A stretch of DNA of 40,553 nucleotides from Dichomitus squalens LYAD-421 SS1 (Eukaryota > Basidiomycota > Agaricomycetes > Polyporales > Polyporaceae): the NCBI RefSeq assembly GCF_000275845.1, contig NW_006766888.1:674858-715410 (forward strand), in the 5' to 3' direction. A program made the position numbers and the translations under genes. The notes beneath the pieces were generated by a model. It did not search any database. It was not told the origin of the DNA and saw only the letters and a list, made by a program, of their open reading frames with translations. Shown here one piece after another: positions 33,701 through 40,553 of this stretch. Every line of letters begins with the position of its first letter. Position 1 is the first letter of the stretch.

Positions 33701-34007
33701 CCTGGAATAAGCCACAGCTGAGTATGCATACGCGGCCCGGCTAGTGATGTTAACTCACCCGCAGCCGTTCGATGAGCATCTCCAGCTCATTCTTAAGTTG
33801 AAGATCTTCCTCAGACTGCGAGCAATGTAATGTGAGCTGCATGCCTTTTTCACCTTGCCTTGAACGTACCAGATCCTCTCCATCCTTGTCCTCGTCCTTC
33901 TTCTTGGATGCAGCGCCCTTATCATCCTCTTCGGGCCTCTCCTCGGGCTGTTTCTTCTTAGGGTCGTTAGAAGGGACAGGAATGGGCAGTTTGGTGGCTT
34001 CAGGCAT
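30706..34007 (-). CDS. rpn1: 26S proteasome regulatory subunit Rpn1 (PSMD2), 947 aa, 9 exons
   Basis: Rpn1 is the large scaffold of the proteasome base that binds ubiquitin receptors and Ubp6. Exons: 34007-33870, 33815-33759, 33701-33537, 33463-33054, 32995-32601, 32542-31907, 31852-31536, 31481-31091 and 31040-30706 (2844 nt). The N-terminus is Lys/Glu/Asp-rich ([13 protein letters not shown]). Conserved blocks follow: [17 protein letters not shown] then [45 protein letters not shown], and AILNSG-type PC-repeat helices ([67 protein letters not shown]). The C-terminal domain reads [38 protein letters not shown] and [20 protein letters not shown]. Length sits between human (908) and yeast (993). 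The gene looks intact and essential. Confidence 0.96.
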
Positions 34008-34377
34008 GGCAGCGGAAGTGAACGAAGAGGAAGACGGTTAGGACGAGCGTGTAGGACTGCTCTGCTGAGTGGACGCGACGCGTCAGTGCACGTCGCTTAC
34101 AGCCCCTAGGCTAGGGTCACAAGAATTACGCGGTTTCTGAGTTGCAAACGCTTGCCTGAAGCGGTCTATTCCGATCAATTTTGCTCCGGTATTTCGGAGG
34201 ATGCCGAAGATCAGGCGAAATGACATCGTACGGTTTGGATTGTACGATCGAGGATGGCCTGACCTGCGCTTAAGGACTTTCTTGTAATTCATAACCTCCT
34301 ACGCTCTCTATCTTGCTGCCGTATTCGCTGTCGGGGTCTTCTTGCATCCGCACCTCATTCTGCTGGTAATCAGCGAG
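34008..34377. promoter_or_regulatory. 370-bp bidirectional promoter between rpn1 and the CBS gene
   Basis: The two start codons (34007 minus, 34378 plus) face away from each other across 370 bp. The plus side carries a CT-rich leader (CTCCTACGCTCTCTATCTTGC near 34290-34320). No factor site was recognised with confidence. Confidence 0.5.
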
Positions 34378-35442
34378 ATGGCAACAACCTCCGTCCTGAC
34401 TTCCTCCCAGTTAGACGTCTCCCGGCTGCCTGCAGACAAGTACCGTGGTGCAGTCGTAGAGGTCAGCCAGACACCCGCGCCCTAGTGACCAAGGATCATT
34501 ACACTTACATACACGTACGCGCTGCGCACATTGTCGTCGGGGCGGAATCCAGGACCTTCAATTGCCACCGGCGTTCTCGCTCCCTTCAGACGAGGCCATC
34601 TCACGCGCGATAGAGATGGCCTACGAACGCGACTTCTCCCACATCCCGTGAGTGCTTTCAATCTACTTTTCTTGGTTCTCGTGCCTTTTGCGAAGGCCGC
34701 GCGACCGCTATATCAAAGCCTCCGCGAAACACCTTGCGCTGACTTCCTCCATGCTGAATCCCTCGCTTCGCCCTCGTTTGAACTGTTTCCCCGTCCTCGC
34801 CTGGGACTCTGTGGTCGGACCTAATTGTCTCCTGGCAGCGTCTTGGACCGCAACCGGAAACTGCTGGGCTACATCGACGTTGCCTCTCTCAAGGCCAAGT
34901 GGGAAGCAGGCCAGGCGGATCCTGTGAGTCTTGTCTCCTATCTGAAACTACGCCAGACATTATACTAAATACGGACGCGTTTCCTCCCATCTCATCGACA
35001 CTCTCCATTTCCCAACATCCGCCCGCCTCAACTTTCGACACAATTGCGTCGCCCGTTCGGCTTCGAATGCTCTAGAGCGACAAGGTAGAGAAATACATGC
35101 AGAAGTTCAAGCGCACCGCCGCAACGCCGTACACGATCATCACGCCCTCAACTCCCCTCGCGGAGCTCGAAGACTTCCTCAGCCGCAACATATTCGCCAT
35201 TGTCACCGATTGGGACCGTAAGTTCGTCCTCGGGGTCGTGACATCACAAGATCTCGAGGTGCGTTTTGGGGCTTCTCGCCACACTCCAGATTCGTCCTAG
35301 TCCATCCCGCAAATTTCTCAAAGAACATCCTCCGCATCTTCTTCGCCCCGTCCTCGTTCCCTAGTGCCTGAATTCTGCGTATCACTTTTGCTGACCATGA
35401 CGCCACTCTTACCAGAATTTCGTCTCTCGCCGTGGGTTCTGA
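34378..35442 (+). CDS. Small CBS-domain protein, 157 aa, 5 exons
   Basis: Exons: 34378-34461, 34553-34647, 34839-34923, 35076-35258 and 35416-35442 (474 nt). Introns of 91, 191, 152 and 157 nt are longer than elsewhere in the window. The spliced protein has YRGAVVEDLQLPPAFSLPSD, AIEMAYERDFSHIPVLDRN, RKLLGYIDVASLKAKW, then TPYTIITPSTPLAELEDFL, FAIVTDWDRKFVLGVVTSQD, and ends NFVSRRGF. This is one CBS pair (Bateman module), which normally binds adenosyl nucleotides. Short stand-alone fungal proteins of this kind are conserved but little studied. No catalytic domain is present. It shares a promoter region with rpn1. The last exon encodes only nine codons with the stop, and is supported by the splice phase and the family-like ending. 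Confidence 0.9.
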
Positions 35443-36166
35443 GCTGGATTCGCTAGTATTGTATCACCACCCTTACCTCCTGTCTGTATCATGATTATTC
35501 CCTCCGCTTTCTTGCTTGACCACACGCATCATGCTGTCTCATATCATCTTATAAGCAGCGGTTAATTGCACAGGCAATAGTATTTCCGACGGGAGTATCA
35601 GTGCCCAATTAGAGCTTCAACAGCCACATTCGCATTTCATCTCGTATATATTCTTGTACGAATACAGGGATACAAGGACAGATCCGAAGAACCCGAAAGA
35701 GTTGAGCGAATGAGACACGATACGGACGCGCCCCGTCCCCCACACAACCTAAGCTGGGGCGGGAAGAGACGGTCGCCAGTATGCATACACCTGCTAGTAC
35801 AGTACAAGCACACACAAAAACCATGGTATGAGCGGTTGCGAGGAAGCCAAAAAGGAGGTGGGCGATAGGGGGAGACTGGCGATCAAGGAGGGTGGGTGAG
35901 AGAGGAGGCGCAATTATGCGAAAAAACGGCGTGTGTGAGGTAGAAGCACATTACTCGTACAATCCATAGCGTACCATAGCAGAGAGAGATGAGATAGATG
36001 GCGAGGAAACGATGAGAGGACAATCGAGAAAATGAGAGTGTGACAGGAAGAGACAAATGGAGAGTTAGGCAAGCAAGACGACACGACAGGCGCGGGCAAA
36101 CCTATCGGGACGCGCGAGCCGACGAACGACAAAAGGAACCGTGATGATTGCCGCCACTAATCCCGG
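35443..36166. other. Convergent 3' intergenic region, purine-rich
   Basis: Between the CBS gene and the membrane-protein gene. The stretch from about 35830 to 36080 is strongly purine-rich on the plus strand (GAGAGAGGAGG, GAGAGAGATGAGATAG), i.e. pyrimidine-rich in the 3' region of the minus-strand gene. No gene is seen. Confidence 0.5.
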
Positions 36167-38240
36167 TTAACGTGCAGCCACGACCTTCCACCGCCAGGGC
36201 AGGCGCACCCCGAACGAAATAATCGGCGTCCAGGTGGCGAGCAGGAGCGCAACATGTTGCGTGCCAAAGGGCACTGGGGGCTCGTGCTGGGCGAACATGT
36301 CGATCAAGGAAGAGACGGTGGCGATGATCTGGGTGGCGGAGGAAAGGAGCTGGAAGAACAAGATCCGCCATACCATGCCTGTGAAGTTGGGTATTGGGGT
36401 TTCGGTTAGAGCGGCATCGTACGTCGAGACTGCAACCGAGCAAACAATGTGTCAGCGAGGTAGTCCGAGGCACCCAGGAACACAGATGTGAAGGGGTGGG
36501 GCGAGGGAAGACTGAGACGGTACTGGGTACTCACGTTCCACAGGAGAAGGCCTCCTCATGGCCCCGTCGTAGTCTTCTCGCTGAGGCGTGCGCGCGAACT
36601 CCAGCTCGGACTTGACCGTGAAGGCTGTGTCATCCGAATTCCGAACCCAGCGTAGCGAACCACTAACAGCGTCGTAGTCTTCGTCATCGTCGTGAATGCC
36701 ATCTCTATTTGCGTTATAGTGGTGGTGGTATTTGCCCCGGATTTGCTCAATCTGGCGCAAATAGGCCTTCTCGTCCTTCAACCAGGGCGCCGCCTCGTAC
36801 AATCGTTCAGTCAGGTCCGGGGTGACCGACACAGTCGTCGTGGTATACGGCACATTCCCGAGCGCTGCTTCCGAAGGATTCGCGAACACAAGCGGGGAAG
36901 GTGTGTGTCGGCTCAAGCTCAGACTCTGTGCCGGAGACTCCCGGAGCGGATCTGGCGAAGTGCGAGACTCATTGAAATGCCACTGAAAGGGAAGGTGATA
37001 GTGTGTGGGGTGCCGTGCGACAGTAGGTGCGCGACCCGCAGCAATTCGCACGCGACCGGAAGACAGGGACTCCGGAGGAGAGGGTATTGCTTCAGCAACA
37101 ACGATTGTGCCGCCGGAGGGAGTCACACTCCGTTGGTCGGCACTAGGGCCAGTGGCAGTGAGAGACAGCTCTGGATAGGCAGTCACTTCGACTTCAGGGG
37201 CAGGTGCCGGGTCGAATGTTTTCGCCTCATGGTACCCATGCTTGAGCTTGAACTTTGACTGGCGGCGAAGAGGGACAGTGGTGAAATGATCATGGAGACG
37301 TCCGAAGGAGCGACTGTGACGCGGATGAGGGGAGTGAGCGTAGTATTGGTAGGCTGCCGTGCATGTCAAAAAGAATGACGGGAGGGCGAGGAGCAGCGGA
37401 ACCCCAGCATAACTTAGTAGACGGACCCTGTAACAGACCAAACAGTGTGAATTCAAACATGTTTCAAGAGCAGCACGGAATGGGTAGATGGATGTCATGC
37501 GCTCTCGTACCAGACAGGATGCGTCGCGTCGCAATTCAATCCATCGGCAGGTCGGACGGCATCGAACTTCAGTGCCAGCACGAGGTATGAAACAGATGCG
37601 GCCACCGACACAATTACCAGGAACAGGCACGTAGGGTACCATTGTATGCGGCTTCGACTTGAAGATTGAATTCAGATGAAGGTTAGATCTCTGCTACGGA
37701 CATGTAAGGAGCGGTATGAACGTACATGTATAGCGGCGTGGCAGGTCCACCACCGGCTGGTCGAAGGATTGCGCGGGTTGTACAAATGGCCACGCCAGAG
37801 GTAATGACTGTCATGAATAGCCAGGAGATGGTCATGATAGCCGCTTGCGCTGAACGGGAACACAACGTCACTTCCACGACGTGGTAAAGTACGTTGAGGT
37901 GGGAACCATATACCACGTACCTGTGCAGAACGGCAGAGGCATCTCAATCGGATCCATCCTCCAGATCATACCTTTCCCCACCGATTGCATTGGTCTCGCA
38001 GCATGCTCCAGACGACAAGAGACTCACCCAGACAAAACATCCCCTGCAGCACGAGGTTGGCGAGGCAGTACAGCGCCGGGATGAGGTAGCCATTGAGAGC
38101 CTCTGCGAACGCGGGGACGGCGGCGATACTGCTGAGAAGGCCTGGAGCACTGTCAGTCCGGCTCGAAGTCTCGTGGGGAAGCACGACTGGCCTGATAGAG
38201 AGAGGATGAACCATGCAACCTTGAAGCCAAAAGCTAGCAT
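36167..38240 (-). CDS. Probable 6-7 TM membrane protein with a large polar loop, about 561 aa
   Basis: Exons in the preferred model: 38240-38188, 38149-37972, 37920-37893, 37849-37726, 37657-37511, 37427-36535 and 36429-36167 (1686 nt). Hydrophobic segments: a possible first one at 3-33 (FGFKVAWFILSLSG), then YLIPALYCLANLVLQGMFCLG (about 38-58), AIMTISWLFMTVITSGVAIC (about 90-109), CLFLVIVSVAASVSYLVLAL (about 136-155), LLSYAGVPLLLALPSFFLTC (about 178-197), ILFFQLLSSATQIIATVSSL (about 497-516) and VALLLATWTPIISFGV (about 531-546). Between the last two groups lies a polar loop of about 290 residues with Ser/Pro/His-rich and acidic parts (DDDEDYDAV). The layout resembles a receptor-like seven-helix protein with a long third loop, but I recognise no known GPCR signature, so function is open. 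Splice phases close for all exons. The N-terminus is uncertain: an upstream ATG at 38339 is in frame but is followed 19 codons later by a TAG. Two introns are only 38 and 43 nt. Confidence 0.7.
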
Positions 38241-40428
38241 GCCCTCTGTCAATGCATGCAGGGGCGCGGCCGAGAACGGCTACTGGTTGTCAAGGCCGTC
38301 GGGAGATGGAGGAGGGAAGAGGAAAGACGTGCTGGGCATGCGCCTCTACGAGAAGATGTAAGAAGGATGATATCCCAAAGCCGAGGTGGGGCGGCGCTAC
38401 TTCAAGCGAGCACGCACATCAGAGCGCCTCCTCGAACAGGCAGCTCAGACCCTGGGCCAAGATCCCATCGAGATGGGCATCGCTCAAAATACGCTAACCT
38501 AGCTATCAGTCTACAATTACTTGACCGTGATGCAGCCAGCACTGCGGTCGTGAGACACCGGGGCCGCGGTGGGAGGACAGCGAGAAGCTCTAAAGTAAGC
38601 ACGCTTGAGAGTGCCCACTCCTCGAGGGAATAGGGCGACCTATGAAGATATTCTGACATGTCGTTTTGCGTAGCATGCCAGTGGGGAAGAGGCGGCGATA
38701 GCTGTTGCCTCCGCGACTCGTCGGAAGTACGTAACAGCTCCCCACAAGGACGAGTTTTGCCGCCTTGCAGCGGCTCGCCGGATCCGTCCCTGATCCTCTC
38801 TCTTCTCCCCCAATAGGATTTGCTTTCCAACACGTCTCTGACCGACGACGGAGGTATTAGTGCCGAAAGCGGTTTATGCGGCTGAGACGTTGTCAGGCGG
38901 CTCGGAGGCGGCTTGCGACATGCCGACGGCGGGAACCTGCCCTCGACATCTCTACGAACGCGACCAGCCTATAGCTCGACAACTCTATCGTCAACCTCAG
39001 ACTGAGCATATCGACGCGCGTTTTGCATAGCCTCGAAATGGCTGTGCCACTGGCCTCTTGTGTCACTACGATTGCTGCACGGACACCATCCGAGATGTTT
39101 CTTGTGGTAAGCACTTCTGTCATTGTAGGCCATAACCGTCATGCTCTCGCGCTGGGCAGAGGTCAGCCGAGGTAAGAAGCTGATGTCTGCGTTCTAGCCG
39201 TATGCCGCAACCTAGACGCGTTTGCGTTAGCTTCCGGGGGCTACGCACCGAGGGAGCACTCCATTGTGCTCACAGTACTAACGCCCGAAGATGGACTAGC
39301 CGAGTAAGGCAGATGCTTGGCCGCTAACTACTCCCATCGAACGATGGCATCCCTCTTCGACTTGGAGATCATGGCCGTTTGGCGGCATCCCACACTTGAG
39401 TCCCGCCTACTGGGTATGGAACAAGTCTGACCATTGCATCGCGGTCGGAAGTATGTACGCTGTCATGCCTTAATCGAGCTGGGCGGAAAGGCTGTTTCTC
39501 TACCAAACCAGGTGTATAGATGATTACATGCATATGGGCTCTGACCCCATAGCTAACATGCGCTAGCAGTGACTGCGAATGGCGCATTCCCATATTACAC
39601 AGCACGGGCTGGATCGTCTTTCCCCAGGCAGGCCTCGAGTGAGTCGTCAACCCAGCAACGCGCAGTAATCTAGGTTCCTGCCATGCCTAGATAGTAGGGT
39701 TCTCCGTCATCCATATATGAATGCCTGACTCATCATGACAGACGCAAGTCCCACTCAAGCCACCCACCGAGACCGCGGAGGTTAATTGATGCCTAGAGCT
39801 CTCATGAGCCGAATCAGCCGGGATTGATACAGTCGACACCCTCTTAACCCATAGCCCTCGGGACAGGCCCAAATATATGGGTTTTGAGGGGTTATGGGCT
39901 ACCGGAACTTTAGCGCCTTCTAAGCGCCCTGATAAGTCCCAGTTAGCGAGCGCTGAACAGGCGTCTACTGACCCTTCGAGGGAGCGCTATGGGATTTCGA
40001 ACACACTAAGCTACCCACAATGTGGTTGAAGCATGGATGGATGCTGGGAGAACACAAGGAAGCATGTATCAAGTACTTTGTGGGTTATTGATGAGCGAAA
40101 TCTCAATGTGACCACTATTACCGTATGGGTTTTGAGCCCTAGAAGGCTATGGGTTATGGGGTACTGGGGACCTATGGGTTATGGGGTCGAATTCCCCCTA
40201 TCCCGACTTGGGAAAGCCAAAATCCTATGGGTTTTTAGAGTTTATGGGTTACCAGGGGTATGGGTTAGGAGGGTGTCGACTGTAGATGGGATATCAGTGC
40301 GCCGATACATAGTACGTCTCCAACATTGTAAAGCATTGATCCAGAGCACTGTTCGGCGTTTTCTAATACGCTAACGTACAACAAACAGAATGGTGTCGAC
40401 CACCGAGTCAGCGAGCCCTTTATCCTGA
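38241..40428. other. 2.2-kb region without a supported gene
   Basis: The promoter side of the membrane-protein gene is on the left. Frames of up to 143 codons (38402-38833, minus) carry no motif. The right part holds the TATGGGTT word cluster described separately. No transposase or tRNA-like fold was recognised. Confidence 0.5.
39845..40270. repeat. Cluster of TATGGGTT words without fixed spacing
   Basis: TATGGG followed by TT, AT or CT recurs about ten times in 425 bp, nearly all on the plus strand (near 39877, 39893, 40125, 40149, 40172, 40228, 40242, 40258), with one inverted copy (AACCCATAG) at about 39847. A longer word CTATGGGTTATGGGGT appears twice, near 40148 and 40171. Spacing is irregular, so this is not a simple tandem array. 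It makes an open frame at 40033-40374 that is repeat translation rather than a gene. Confidence 0.65.
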
Positions 40429-40553
40429 TTAATCCTCCGCTGCTTGTTTAGCATTCGCGATGTCCTCTGTCTCCCCCGCCGCAATGGCTGTCAGCGCGGC
40501 AGCCACGCCTTTCGGGTCGTCCCTGCCCTCTGCGATATCGGTGCTCGTGACGC
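40429..40553 (-). CDS. 3' end of an unidentified gene, cut by the window edge
   Basis: On the minus strand the last 125 bases are open for 40 codons and end in TAA at 40429-40431. The peptide is coding-like, Ala-rich and helical in character (reads GVAAALTAIAAGETEDIANA near its end, finishing KQAAED). The base composition rises compared with the repeat region before it. The family cannot be named from so short a piece, and chance is possible. Confidence 0.45.
   Translation of the reverse strand, partial: VTSTDIAEGRDDPKGVAAALTAIAAGETEDIANAKQAAED

Noticed and set aside
40180..40200. GGGGTCGAATTCCCC resembling a tRNA T-arm
   Set aside because: No acceptor, D-arm or anticodon arm fits around it.
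40033..40374. 113-codon plus-strand open frame
   Set aside because: It translates the TATGGGTT cluster (repeated Trp-Val/Met-Gly-Tyr), not a protein.

Overview
This is a stretch of nuclear DNA from a filamentous basidiomycete, most likely an agaricomycete of the polypore kind. Genes are split by many introns of mostly about 40-85 nt with GT...AG ends, there is no operon layout, and the conserved proteins (Mlh1, Rpn1, a hydantoinase/DUF917 fusion, Lyc1) match fungal families. All gene models were spliced by eye from reading-frame continuity and intron phase. In every multi-exon model below the phases close and the total coding length divides by three.

Layout. Positions 1-9888 are gene-poor: one intact small C2H2-like zinc-finger gene (2929-3537, minus) and a frameshifted relic of the same family (8238-8762, minus). 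Positions 9889-16242 hold a plus-strand orphan gene of 261 aa, the mismatch-repair gene mlh1 (minus, 13 exons) and a divergent gene for a long, disordered basic protein. Positions 17069-30011 form a block of catabolic-type enzymes: an 18-exon hydantoinase/oxoprolinase-DUF917 protein (minus), an amidase-signature enzyme (plus), a Lyc1-type lysine N-acetyltransferase (minus) and a phenol-hydroxylase-like FAD monooxygenase (minus). Positions 30706-38240 hold the proteasome base subunit gene rpn1 (minus), a divergent small CBS-domain gene (plus) and a gene for a probable 6-7 TM membrane protein (minus). Positions 38241-40428 have no clear gene but contain a cluster of TATGGGTT words (about 39845-40270). 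The last 125 bases look like the 3' end of a further minus-strand gene.

How the genes relate. Most are housekeeping or independent genes. The four enzymes between 17 and 30 kb could together open cyclic and linear amides, acetylate lysine for breakdown and hydroxylate aromatics, so they may be a loose catabolic neighbourhood. That is inference from families and proximity only. The points most worth a second look are the basidiomycete-type TM protein with an in-frame TAG in its possible N-terminal coding region, the 11-nt microexon and probable GC-AG intron of the hydantoinase gene, the intact/decayed zinc-finger pair, and the TATGGGTT cluster near the right edge.
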